NCBI GenBank assembly: GCA_045652765.1
Contig: JAZOLG010000003.1
Span: 7,215 to 71,214, forward strand
Origin: UBA1231 sp045652765
GTDB taxonomy: Bacteria; Bacillota_I; Bacilli_A; ML615J-28; CAG-313
Length of the DNA: 64,000 nucleotides
Direction of reading: 5' to 3'
Shown here piece after piece: positions 42,462-51,171 of this stretch. A program made the translations under genes and the position numbers. Numbering within the stretch: position 1 is the first letter of the stretch; each line of letters opens with the position of its first letter. The notes beneath the pieces were generated by a model. That model did no database searches. It was not told the DNA's origin and saw only the letters and a program-made list of their open reading frames with translations.

Positions 42462-42961
42462 TATCTTTTAATTTCCTTATTACTAATTTTTAAAATTTTA
42501 ACGTAAAATTCTCCACCATTTTCAGGTTTAACATATACTGTTTCCCCTTCTTTTTTATTAACAATCGCATGTCCTAATGGAGATTCATCTGAAATTAATT
42601 GTTTTAATGGGTCAGCTTCTAATGTACCAACAATTTTATAAATTTGAATAGTATCATCTTCATCATCATCTTCATCATCTAATCCAATAAATTCAATTTT
42701 AACCCATTTACCTAAGTTATTAGCTTCTTCACCAATTAATTCATAATTTTTAAGAATTGCTTCAATTTGTGAAATACGTGCCGCAATCTTTGATTGTTCA
42801 TCACGAGCTGCATCATAGTCAGCATTTTCTGATAAGTCACCTTGCGCACGAGCTTCTTGTAATGCACGAATATTTTCAACACGTGCAACTTGTGTTAACT
42901 GTTTTAATTCATCTTGAAGATTTTTTAAACCTTCTTGTGTTAATGTATATTTTTGATTCAT
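42461..42961 (-). CDS. greA: Transcription elongation factor GreA
   Basis: A 166-residue RNA-cleavage factor that rescues backtracked polymerase. The N-terminal coiled coil has the acidic tip LSENADYDAARDEQ. The C-terminal FKBP-like domain carries SPLGHAIVNKKEGE. At about residues 95-103 an unusual DDEDDDEDD tract is inserted between the coiled coil and the C-terminal domain. It has its own promoter and leads mtnN and metG. Confidence 0.95.
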   Translation of the reverse strand: MNQKYTLTQEGLKNLQDELKQLTQVARVENIRALQEARAQGDLSENADYDAARDEQSKIAARISQIEAILKNYELIGEEANNLGKWVKIEFIGLDDEDDDEDDTIQIYKIVGTLEADPLKQLISDESPLGHAIVNKKEGETVYVKPENGGEFYVKILKISNKEIKR

Positions 42962-42986
42962 TGTTTATACCACCTTTATTCATAGT

Positions 42987-43015
42987 ATTTTATCAAATTT
43001 TAATAAAATTTGCAA
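42987..43015 (-). promoter_or_regulatory. greA operon promoter
   Basis: On the minus strand TTGCAA (43010-43015), a 17-base spacer and an extended TGATAAAAT (-10 at 42987-42992). Confidence 0.75.
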
Positions 43016-43028
43016 GTATTTAATCTAG

Positions 43029-44228
43029 TTATTGAACTTTTCTAATCAAATCATATTTACAAACTTTAAATGGAACGTTCAGCCAAAATTTTTGAAGTGG
43101 ATGACGCGCAATATCCATCTGTTCGCCAGTCTCAAAATCAATCATTTGTTCAATCACATATTCGGTATTATTTAGTTTAGGACCAAAAAATTCAATTTTA
43201 TCACCAACAACTAAATAATTGCGTTGTTCTATTAAAGCTTGTTTTGTAGTTTCATTATATTCAATAATCATACCAACATATTCTTTAGTAGGAATTTCAT
43301 CTCGGTTATCATAAAGTTGTCCAGATACATCCGGAATTCCATTATAAAAGCCAACATTAGTTTCTCTATTTTCGGCTTTTCCAATTTCTGTAATAATAAA
43401 GCTAACAAATTCATTAGTTAGATTACCATTTGTTCTTTCATATTCATCAATTAACATACGATAAGCACGAACAACACATGCTAAATAATATACTGATTTC
43501 ATTCTTCCTTCAATTTTTAATGATGTAATTCCCATCTCAATCAATTTAGGAATGTATTGTACTGCCATCATATCTTTTGAACCAAAATTAAAGTTCAACG
43601 GAAGTTTATCATTGTTTTTAACTAAAGTATAGTTCCAACGACAACTGTGAGCGCAACCACCACGATTTGCGTCACGATTTGTCATATGATTACTTAAAAC
43701 ACAGTGCCCTGAGTAGCTTGCGCACATCCCACCATGAATAAATACTTCAAGTTCACATTTAGTGTTTTCTTTAATGTATTCCATTTCGTCAAGTGTGACT
43801 TCACGTGCTAACACTACTCTTGATACACCCAGTTTTTCAAAATATTCAATACTTGGAACATTAGTAGTAGATTTTTGAGTTGATAAATGAACTTCCAATT
43901 TAGGCGCAACTTCTCTTGCTGTCTTTATTATATAAAGACTAGAAACAATTATTGCATCGACATTAGCACTTTCTAATGATTTTAAATAATCAACAAGCCC
44001 TGTAAAGTCAGAATCATGGGGAATAATGTTCATTGTTACATAAACCTTTTTATTCATTTCATGAGCAAACTTGACTAATTCTTCAATTTCATTAACGGAA
44101 AAATTCGAAGCTCTAGCCCTTAGGCTAAACGCTTTACCACCTACATAAACAGCATCCGCACCATACATTAAAGCAATTCTTGCTTTTTCTAAATTTCCAG
44201 CAGGAGCCAACAATTCAACTTTATTCAT
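43029..44228 (-). CDS. trhP: U32-family peptidase / tRNA 5-hydroxyuridine synthase component
   Basis: A 399-residue U32 protein starting at ATG 44228 behind GGAGG. The signature E-V-F-I-H-G-G-M-C and the cysteines in GHCVLSN and GGCAHSCRW form the presumed iron-sulphur site. Together with its shorter neighbour and trmR it corresponds to Bacillus yrrM-yrrN-yrrO, which make 5-methoxyuridine at the wobble base of tRNA: TrhP hydroxylates using prephenate and TrmR methylates. It overlaps the upstream gene by eight bases. Confidence 0.9.
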   Translation of the reverse strand: MNKVELLAPAGNLEKARIALMYGADAVYVGGKAFSLRARASNFSVNEIEELVKFAHEMNKKVYVTMNIIPHDSDFTGLVDYLKSLESANVDAIIVSSLYIIKTAREVAPKLEVHLSTQKSTTNVPSIEYFEKLGVSRVVLAREVTLDEMEYIKENTKCELEVFIHGGMCASYSGHCVLSNHMTNRDANRGGCAHSCRWNYTLVKNNDKLPLNFNFGSKDMMAVQYIPKLIEMGITSLKIEGRMKSVYYLACVVRAYRMLIDEYERTNGNLTNEFVSFIITEIGKAENRETNVGFYNGIPDVSGQLYDNRDEIPTKEYVGMIIEYNETTKQALIEQRNYLVVGDKIEFFGPKLNNTEYVIEQMIDFETGEQMDIARHPLQKFWLNVPFKVCKYDLIRKVQ

Positions 44229-45048
44229 TGTTTCCTCCTTTTCTAAGGATACTTTCCTCATAAAGTAATCCTTTATTTAAATTAATATCAAGTTTTACTA
44301 GTTCTTTTTCGATATCTGTATTATCAATCATCATTTTTTTATAAAGCTCTACAACTTTATTTACAATATCAGATTCTAAATCAAAACTCTTTATTAATAA
44401 ATTATTTGTCTTATTACCTATTTCATTACCCAAATAATAGTATCCATTTAAATAAATCTTAGTACCATTATTTTCAACAATTGGATACAAATCACTTCTA
44501 AATTCTTCAATTACATGATATTTAGCATTAGCATCATACTCTTTAGAACGATATTTAAAGTAATTACTTATTAGTGGTCTTCTAGAATGAAAGATTTCCC
44601 AAGGACCAAAAGCCAACAAAAACATTTGTTCATTAAATTTAATGTTTTGCAATTCTTTAAGTGATAGTTCTGGTGATACCAAAACATATTGATTTTCTTC
44701 ACAAACAATATCTATATCAAATTGATTTGTCAAATAAGTAGGTGAAAAATAAATTCGTTTATTTTTTTCAATTAAATTTATAAGTCCTAAATCTACATAG
44801 AAGAATCCATCAACTTGTTGTAATTCATCAATTAACTTTTTAACTTTTGGTAAGTCTTGATCATGAAATACATTAGTTAAATCAATAAATACTTTCTTTT
44901 TAATTTCTTTAACTTTTAAAACAATCTCTTTTATTTCTTCCAAACTAAAATGATGATAACATTCGCTACTAAATTTTTCAACACCAACTAAGTAGGCATC
45001 AGCATCAGATTCTAAAACTTTTAAATCATTTAATTCTACAATTAACAT
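44221..45048 (-). CDS. Short U32-family protein (YrrN/TrhP1-like)
   Basis: A 275-residue protein related to the U32 family but without the HGGMC cysteine signature, as in Bacillus YrrN. An N-terminal D-A-Y-L-V-G-V-E segment and a beta/alpha-barrel pattern are visible, e.g. IYFSPTYLTNQFDI. It overlaps trmR upstream by seven bases and trhP downstream by eight, so the three are translated together. It probably partners TrhP in tRNA wobble-uridine hydroxylation, inferred from synteny. Confidence 0.75.
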   Translation of the reverse strand: MLIVELNDLKVLESDADAYLVGVEKFSSECYHHFSLEEIKEIVLKVKEIKKKVFIDLTNVFHDQDLPKVKKLIDELQQVDGFFYVDLGLINLIEKNKRIYFSPTYLTNQFDIDIVCEENQYVLVSPELSLKELQNIKFNEQMFLLAFGPWEIFHSRRPLISNYFKYRSKEYDANAKYHVIEEFRSDLYPIVENNGTKIYLNGYYYLGNEIGNKTNNLLIKSFDLESDIVNKVVELYKKMMIDNTDIEKELVKLDINLNKGLLYEESILRKGGNNE

Positions 45049-45632
45049 TTTCTTGTAACAATGGCTAAGCCATCTCCTCCGTCATAAAATGTCACGTTAT
45101 AATCATTGTTGTTTTTAAGCCAATTAGTGAATCTTTCAATTTTAGTAACTAATTGACGAACATTTCTACTAATACCTTCATCAGTTTTCTTGATACCATG
45201 AAATGACATATTATCTATTACAATAACACCACTGGCTTTTACAAACGGTAAAAAACGTTCAAAAAACTTCTGAGATTGAGCTTTTGCGGCATCAATAAAT
45301 AATAAATCATATTCATTATCAAGATTTGAAATATCACATTCTAATGCATCACCAAAATGGGTTATAATCACATCTTCTTTTTTGCATAATTTAATATTAT
45401 TTACAGCTTTTTGATACATCAGTTCATTTCTTTCAAATGTATCAATTCTTTCCATACCTTCTATCATACTAAAACACAGTGATGAATAACCAACTGCAGT
45501 TCCAATCTCAATAATCTTATGTACATCATACTCCTTAATGATCGCCACAAGTTTATTAAGACCATCATCTTGGATGATAGGTACATTATTCAAAGTAGCT
45601 TCTAATTTAATTTGTTCTAAAAGTTTATTCAT
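45042..45632 (-). CDS. trmR: tRNA 5-hydroxyuridine methyltransferase (O-methyltransferase family)
   Basis: A 196-residue class I SAM methyltransferase of the caffeoyl-CoA O-methyltransferase fold. IIEIGTAVGYSSLCF is the SAM motif and LLFIDAAKAQSQKFFE is the motif holding the metal-binding residues, with VIVIDNMSFHG behind. ATG 45632 follows AAAGGTGA. As first gene of the trmR-trhP-trhP unit it should methylate ho5U34 to mo5U34, by analogy with Bacillus YrrM. Confidence 0.88.
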   Translation of the reverse strand: MNKLLEQIKLEATLNNVPIIQDDGLNKLVAIIKEYDVHKIIEIGTAVGYSSLCFSMIEGMERIDTFERNELMYQKAVNNIKLCKKEDVIITHFGDALECDISNLDNEYDLLFIDAAKAQSQKFFERFLPFVKASGVIVIDNMSFHGIKKTDEGISRNVRQLVTKIERFTNWLKNNNDYNVTFYDGGDGLAIVTRKC

Positions 45633-45649
45633 AAAATTCACCTTTATAT

Positions 45650-45678
45650 ATTATACACTATTTAGAACTTTTTGTAAA
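45650..45678 (-). promoter_or_regulatory. trmR operon promoter
   Basis: On the minus strand TTTACA (45673-45678), a 17-base spacer and TATAAT (45650-45655), 18 bases before the ATG. Confidence 0.82.
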
Positions 45679-45684
45679 ACAAAA

Positions 45685-46914
45685 TCATTTATTGAGTACA
45701 CTTCTAGCTATTTCCTTATATTTTCCAAGTTCAAATGCAACGTTATAATATTCATTATATTCTAATTCTTTTAAAAAATAATGTTGAAAGATTTTTTGAT
45801 TTTCTAATACCCGATTTTTTAGAAAACTATATAAGTATCCATAACTATATTGTTCAAACTTTAATCGAACATACTCAATATAATCATTAAATGGACTTTT
45901 TGTATCATCAATATAGTTTTCTAAGAGTTTTAAATATAATACTTGATAATTCATGTTATTTAGTTTATCTACTAAAAATCCCATAACAGCTAAAACTTCA
46001 TCCGTTTTATCTAGTTTATCCATTATTAAGTATGCTTGTTCGTATCTATTTTTATTTATTAAATATATAGCGTAATAAATATAATAAGTTGTTAAATCTT
46101 TATCTACTAAAGTTTCTTTAACAAGATTAAAATCATTTTCAATATCAGTTTGATTAATAAGATTTTCGCCTGATAAAAGCACTAGTCTTTGTAATTGATG
46201 GCGATAACTTTTAAATTTAAAAAGTCCAATATACTTATTATTATTAAATTTATTGAAATACTCTGTAAACTTAACTTTTTGATTAGTTGTAAAATAATAA
46301 TCCAATGCAATATCTAAAATTACATAATATAATAGTTCTGAATCATTTAATGTATCAAGTAGTATTTCTATTTCTTCTTGTATTGCACTATTTTGATGTG
46401 TTTTAAAGTAATATAATACCTTTAAAAAACTTAAATACATCAATTCTTCTGTAGATAATGTATTTTTAATAACTGCGAGTTTTTCGATGCTTGAATATGC
46501 TTCTTGAATAGATCCATTTAATAAATTGTAAAGTATTAATATTATTTCAATTTCTGTGTCACTATAAGAATTAGTTTGAATGACATCAATATTTCTTTTC
46601 TCAATTAAATCAACATTATTAGAAAGATATGCTTTTAAGAGTTCTTCATAAATTGGTGTTTTTCTTTCCTCAATCACTGTGTTGTACTCTAAATCTAGTT
46701 TTTCAAATAGCATTTGGAAGTAGCTTTCGTCTACATCAACTAAACAATTTTCTATTTTACTCAAATAGCTAGTGCTACATACTCCTTCGCTAACTTCTTC
46801 TAGGGTTTTACCTAATTCTAGTCTTCTTCTTTTTAAAAATCTTGATAATTTTGCTTTATCATTTTTTGTGTTACTTTGGTATTTTTCTTGTAATGTTTTT
46901 GTTAAATTTTTCAT
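45685..46914 (-). CDS. HTH regulator with helical-repeat domain (Rgg/PlcR-like architecture)
   Basis: A 409-residue protein. Residues about 22-78 form an XRE helix-turn-helix (LGKTLEEVSEGVCSTSYLSK is the DNA-reading part). The rest, about 90-405, is all-helical with TPR-like pairs and many Y/L/N residues. This is the layout of Rgg, PlcR and related regulators that bind short signalling peptides. No small secreted-peptide gene was found in the flanks, so the ligand may be encoded elsewhere or be something else. Transcribed alone; it is followed by the trmR promoter. Confidence 0.75.
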   Translation of the reverse strand: MKNLTKTLQEKYQSNTKNDKAKLSRFLKRRRLELGKTLEEVSEGVCSTSYLSKIENCLVDVDESYFQMLFEKLDLEYNTVIEERKTPIYEELLKAYLSNNVDLIEKRNIDVIQTNSYSDTEIEIILILYNLLNGSIQEAYSSIEKLAVIKNTLSTEELMYLSFLKVLYYFKTHQNSAIQEEIEILLDTLNDSELLYYVILDIALDYYFTTNQKVKFTEYFNKFNNNKYIGLFKFKSYRHQLQRLVLLSGENLINQTDIENDFNLVKETLVDKDLTTYYIYYAIYLINKNRYEQAYLIMDKLDKTDEVLAVMGFLVDKLNNMNYQVLYLKLLENYIDDTKSPFNDYIEYVRLKFEQYSYGYLYSFLKNRVLENQKIFQHYFLKELEYNEYYNVAFELGKYKEIARSVLNK

Positions 46915-46998
46915 ATATTTTCTCTTATTCCCCTCTTATTAATCTTATCATTTTTTACATTAAAAGTAAAGTTCGAAAATTGTCAAATTTTGTAAATA

Positions 46999-47035
46999 AA
47001 AAAACCCATTATTTTATGAAAATAACGGGTTTTTT
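46999..47035 (-). terminator. Terminator after YgjP-like gene
   Basis: The long stem ACCCATTATTTT/AAAATAACGGGT with one mismatch and loop ATG is flanked by A and T runs. Confidence 0.85.
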
Positions 47036-47050
47036 CGAAATTCTTTTTAT

Positions 47051-47746
47051 TTATTCATAATTAGTACGATATTGTTCTAATTCTTTGTAATATTTGCGTT
47101 CATTGGGAACAAATTTTTTCAATAAATCATGAAATTCTCTTTGATGATTTTCATAAACAAAATGACATAATTCATGAAAAATTACATATTCTATTAAATA
47201 TACTGGAACATGTATCAACGAGATATTCAAAACAATTCGAAATTCTTTTGGATAACAACATCCCCAACGTCTTTTATATTGCTTAATCTCTAACTTTGGG
47301 AATTTTTTCAAATAATTGTTCATTTCCAAAAAACATTTGTCTAAAATCATTGAAAAAACAATTTCAGCTTGTTCTTTTTTGAACTTATGTACTTTTCTTT
47401 GGATATATTCATATGATGAATTTTTAGTATAAATAACAAGTTCTCCATTATCAATGAATACATCTTCTTTGGAACATTCTGCTACTCTTAAACGAAATTC
47501 TTTTCCTAAATACAAATATCTTTCGTTTGATTTATATTTTCTAGTTGGCGTAAAGTTTTTAATAAAGTTTGTTTCAATCCAACTAATATTTTTTTCAATA
47601 TAATCTAAAACTTTCTTTTCGCTAATACTTTGATGATAGCGAACCTTTACTAATGCGTCTTTTGTGACCGAAATACTAATTCTTGGTGACTTGGAATATT
47701 TAACATCATATTTAATGCCACGGTCATCAAGCACTTTAATTATCAT
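47051..47746 (-). CDS. YgjP-like metallopeptidase domain protein (DUF45)
   Basis: A 231-residue protein with the C-terminal zinc-peptidase signature VIFHELCHFVYENHQREF, where HExxH plus a downstream histidine bind zinc. The central K-R-R-W-G-C-C motif is a hallmark of the YgjP/DUF45 (WLM-like) family. The physiological substrate is unknown. Its first codons overlap the stop of the guanylate-kinase-like gene by four bases (ATGA), so both are translated together. Confidence 0.88.
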   Translation of the reverse strand: MIIKVLDDRGIKYDVKYSKSPRISISVTKDALVKVRYHQSISEKKVLDYIEKNISWIETNFIKNFTPTRKYKSNERYLYLGKEFRLRVAECSKEDVFIDNGELVIYTKNSSYEYIQRKVHKFKKEQAEIVFSMILDKCFLEMNNYLKKFPKLEIKQYKRRWGCCYPKEFRIVLNISLIHVPVYLIEYVIFHELCHFVYENHQREFHDLLKKFVPNERKYYKELEQYRTNYE

Positions 47747-48285
47747 ATAAATGGTTTATATAATTGATAGATTTTTTCAGTTAAATCATTCAAAGAGATT
47801 TCATTGCTATCAATTACCCAATCAGCTAATGTTTCAAGTTCTTGATTAAAAATTTTATCATCATTTTGAATACGTTTTTCTATTTCTTTAGGATCATCAT
47901 GTCTTTCAATCATTCTTTTTAAACGATAATCGATTGAAGTTCTTAAATAGCAAATCTTAATTAAATCTTTTGCTTTATTAACATAAGCTTTCACACCAGC
48001 AGGTTCTAATATTACAACTTTATCACTAGATAAGTCTTCTTTTGATGTACCATAATAGTTTCCATTGTATTCAACATATTCAATAAAGAAATCACTATTT
48101 ATTTTATTTAAAAAATCTTCTTTACTAATAAAATGATAATCTTTACCATTTACTTCATTAATGCGCATATTTCTTGTTGTATATGTAACAAGTTTTTTTA
48201 AATTATATTTTTCAATTAAAATTTTAGTAGCTTCTGTTTTCCCTGAAGCACTTGGTCCCACCAATATCAACATAGTATCACTCAC
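47743..48285 (-). CDS. Guanylate-kinase-like P-loop protein
   Basis: A 180-residue kinase-fold protein. LILVGPSASGKTEA is the P-loop, and VTYTTRNMRINEVNGKDYHF matches the GMP-binding region of guanylate kinases. It lacks some sequence expected of a housekeeping Gmk (the usual R-x-x-R-x-G-E is R-x-x-R-x-N-E here) and is coupled to a DUF45 gene, so it may be a specialised paralogue. The start is GTG 48285 or ATG 48273; neither ribosome site is decisive. Confidence 0.75.
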   Translation of the reverse strand: MSDTMLILVGPSASGKTEATKILIEKYNLKKLVTYTTRNMRINEVNGKDYHFISKEDFLNKINSDFFIEYVEYNGNYYGTSKEDLSSDKVVILEPAGVKAYVNKAKDLIKICYLRTSIDYRLKRMIERHDDPKEIEKRIQNDDKIFNQELETLADWVIDSNEISLNDLTEKIYQLYKPFI

Positions 48286-48329
48286 TTTTCCGTATATATT
48301 ATATCATATATTAATTATAAAGTTTAAAA

Positions 48330-48815
48330 TTAACGAACTTTTTGATAAGCAATTCTTGGGGTACCATCACTAACTAGATGAATAATACCACATTTTTGAA
48401 AATTAAGTTTTTCAATTGCTTTTTGCATCGGAATATTTACCTCATGCGTATCAATACGCACATTATCAATCTTATCAAATGCATAATGTACAGCCTCTTT
48501 TAAAATTCCTTTAGTTTTAAAATTACTTGCAATTCTATGAATTGTGCCATATGGTAAATCATTTAACCACTTACCATCAATTGATAAGTAACTTGGATCA
48601 ATTCCTATAATTAAAGTAAATACTCCAACAATTTGATCATTTTCTTCTATAACATAAAGGTTATTTTCTTGAAGATCTTTTAAAACAGTTTCAACACTAG
48701 GGTAACCATTAATCCATTGTAAATTGTTACCATTTTTTCGCATAAAGCTTTTAGCATCTTCATACACCCTTAAAATCTCTTCAATTTGCGACTTTTCAGC
48801 ATTTTTTATAATCAT
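48330..48815 (-). CDS. GNAT-family N-acetyltransferase
   Basis: A 161-residue acetyltransferase with the pattern of small Bacillota GNAT proteins: an N-terminal AEKSQIEEILRVYEDAKSFM helix, a W-I-N-G-Y-P segment, VGVFTLIIG and a C-terminal K-L-N-F-Q-K-C-G-I strand-turn. The acetyl-CoA loop is reduced compared with the Q/RxxGxG/A consensus (ASNFKTKG). Substrate unknown. It starts just behind the lon terminator hairpin with a GGAGTT site. Confidence 0.8.
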   Translation of the reverse strand: MIIKNAEKSQIEEILRVYEDAKSFMRKNGNNLQWINGYPSVETVLKDLQENNLYVIEENDQIVGVFTLIIGIDPSYLSIDGKWLNDLPYGTIHRIASNFKTKGILKEAVHYAFDKIDNVRIDTHEVNIPMQKAIEKLNFQKCGIIHLVSDGTPRIAYQKVR

Positions 48816-48826
48816 ATTAACTCCAA

Positions 48827-48850
48827 TAATTAAAGTCCCCGAAGGGACTT
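48827..48850 (-). terminator. Terminator after lon with UUCG tetraloop
   Basis: The stem AAGTCCC/GGGACTT closes a TTCG loop on the minus strand, the extra-stable C(UUCG)G type. The following T-tract is weak (TTTAATTATT) and the next gene's ribosome site comes about 15 bases later. Confidence 0.75.
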
Positions 48851-48852
48851 AT

Positions 48853-51162
48853 TTATTTAACTAAGGCAATTTCTAATACTTCATCAATTGTTTTTACACT
48901 AATAATTTCTAAATTAGATTTAACACTTGCCGGTATTTCATCCAAATCACGAATATTATCATTAGGGATAATAATAGTTTTCAATCCACTACGACTAGCT
49001 GCAATTGATTTTTCACGTAATCCACCAATTGGAAGAACTCTGCCTCGTAATGTAATTTCACCAGTCATACCAACATCATGACGAACTTTGCGATTGCTTA
49101 AAGCAGAAACAAGTGCAGTTACCATTGTTACACCAGCTGATGGACCATCTTTAGGAATTGCACCCTCTGGAACATGGATATGAATATCATTTGATTTGAA
49201 TATTTTAGGATCAATATCAAATTTTTCTGCATTACTTCTTACATAACTTAATGCTGCATGAGCAGACTCTTTCATAACATCACCAAGTTTTCCGGTAATC
49301 ACTAATCTTCCATCGCCAGCATAATAGCATACTTCAACCGCTAGAGTATCACCGCCATATTGCGTATAAGCAAGTCCAGTTACTACGCCAACTTGATCGT
49401 TATCATCAACTTTATTATTTGTGAAACGACTTTTTCCTAAAATTTCTTCGATATTTTCTGCATCTACCAAAACATTTTCAACTTTTTCAGTTAAGATTTT
49501 CTTAATTGTTTTACGAATAATTGAACCAATATAACGTTCTAATTCACGTACACCAGTTTCTCTTGTATAATTTTGAATAATTGCGTAAATGGCTTGATCA
49601 GAAATTTGTAATTGTTCTTCTTTTAAACCATGTAAAGCCATTTGTTTTGGTATTAAATGACGTTTAGCAATTTCAAATTTTTCATACTCAGTATAGCTTG
49701 AAAGTTCAACGATTTCCATACGGTCACGTAGTGGCGCAGGAATATTACCTATATAATTTGCTGTACAAATAAAAAATACTTTCGATAAATCAAATGTTTC
49801 TTCAACATAATGATCACTAAAAATTTTATTTTGTTCCGGATCCAAAACTTCAAGTAAAGCACTTGTTGGATCTCCCTTATAATCACTACTTAATTTATCA
49901 ATTTCGTCTAATAAAAAGACAGGATTATTTGTTTTAGCTTTTGCAATACCTTGTAAAATACGACCAGGTAATGCGCCGATATAAGTACGACGATGACCAC
50001 GAATTTCGGCCTCATCACGAACACCACCAAGTGATTCTTTAATAAACTTCTTGTTTAGTGCAGTTGCAATTGATCTGGCAAGAGATGTTTTACCAACACC
50101 TGGAGGACCTACTAAACAAAGAATTGCTTGGGGATTTTTCTTATTCATTATTTTAACAGCTAAATATTCTAAAATACGATCTTTAACTTTTTCGAGTCCG
50201 TAATGATCGCGATCTAATTCTTCTTTAGCTTTATTGATATCATCAGAATCAACAGATTCAACATTCCAAGGTAAACTTACTAAAAAATCAAGATATGTTC
50301 TAATGATACCAGTTTCTGGTGAATTAAAGCTTGAGCTTTGATATCTACCAAGTTCTTTTAAAGCTTTTTCTTCAACATTTTTAGGCATATTAGCTTCTTT
50401 TATTTTAGTTCTTAAAGCCTCAACATCAGAATCTTTCTTTACTTTGTCTCCTAATTCATCTTGAATAGCACGAATCTTTTCTCTTAAATAATATTCTTTT
50501 TGACTTTCATTAATATTTTTTTTAACATCATCATCAATTTTACTTTCAATATCATGAAAATATTTATGAAGATGTAAATCTTGTAACAACATTTTTAATC
50601 TTTCAGATAAACTTAAACATTGTAAATAACGCATTTTAGTTTTATAGTCAAATCGTAATGTACTAATTACCAAATCAGGAAATTTTTCAACATTACTTTC
50701 TTTAACGACTTTATTAAATGCTTCACGATTTTCTAGTGGTAATTTTTGTGTATCACTAGAAATTTCACCACCAATTAAATTCATTAATGGAATAATTTCT
50801 GCTTCGTTTCCTCGGTGTTCAACACCAACTTCAACATTAACAATTAAACCATGAGCATTTTCTTTAATACCAAGAAACTTACAACGTTCTTGAACAGCAA
50901 TTTTTACTCTTTTAGTATTGCCAGGCATTGACATATTAAGTAATATTTTGCCGATAACCGCAACATCCATATAAGTATTATTTGAATCATCATTATTAGG
51001 AATTAACATTGCAACCATATTATCATATTGTTCAGCATTCTTTAATGATTCAATTTGTAAATTTCCTGATAATTCAATACGCATTTCGGTATGTGGAAAT
51101 GGTATAAAATCGTTCATGATAATTGCTGGAAGTTCCATTAAATTTAAATTAACATTTTCCAT
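48853..51162 (-). CDS. lon: ATP-dependent protease Lon
   Basis: A 769-residue LonA protease starting at ATG 51162 (a second ATG lies one codon upstream, too close to GGAGG). An N-terminal substrate-binding domain (about 1-200) and coiled coil precede the AAA+ module with GPPGVGKTS and FLLDEIDK. The C-terminal serine-lysine protease has PKDGPSAGVTM (catalytic Ser) and the LREKSIAA lysine. It degrades misfolded and regulatory proteins. It follows clpX by nine bases, as in the Bacillus tig-clpX-lon region, but with no separate lonB. Confidence 0.98.
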   Translation of the reverse strand: MENVNLNLMELPAIIMNDFIPFPHTEMRIELSGNLQIESLKNAEQYDNMVAMLIPNNDDSNNTYMDVAVIGKILLNMSMPGNTKRVKIAVQERCKFLGIKENAHGLIVNVEVGVEHRGNEAEIIPLMNLIGGEISSDTQKLPLENREAFNKVVKESNVEKFPDLVISTLRFDYKTKMRYLQCLSLSERLKMLLQDLHLHKYFHDIESKIDDDVKKNINESQKEYYLREKIRAIQDELGDKVKKDSDVEALRTKIKEANMPKNVEEKALKELGRYQSSSFNSPETGIIRTYLDFLVSLPWNVESVDSDDINKAKEELDRDHYGLEKVKDRILEYLAVKIMNKKNPQAILCLVGPPGVGKTSLARSIATALNKKFIKESLGGVRDEAEIRGHRRTYIGALPGRILQGIAKAKTNNPVFLLDEIDKLSSDYKGDPTSALLEVLDPEQNKIFSDHYVEETFDLSKVFFICTANYIGNIPAPLRDRMEIVELSSYTEYEKFEIAKRHLIPKQMALHGLKEEQLQISDQAIYAIIQNYTRETGVRELERYIGSIIRKTIKKILTEKVENVLVDAENIEEILGKSRFTNNKVDDNDQVGVVTGLAYTQYGGDTLAVEVCYYAGDGRLVITGKLGDVMKESAHAALSYVRSNAEKFDIDPKIFKSNDIHIHVPEGAIPKDGPSAGVTMVTALVSALSNRKVRHDVGMTGEITLRGRVLPIGGLREKSIAASRSGLKTIIIPNDNIRDLDEIPASVKSNLEIISVKTIDEVLEIALVK

Positions 51163-51171
51163 CATAACCTC

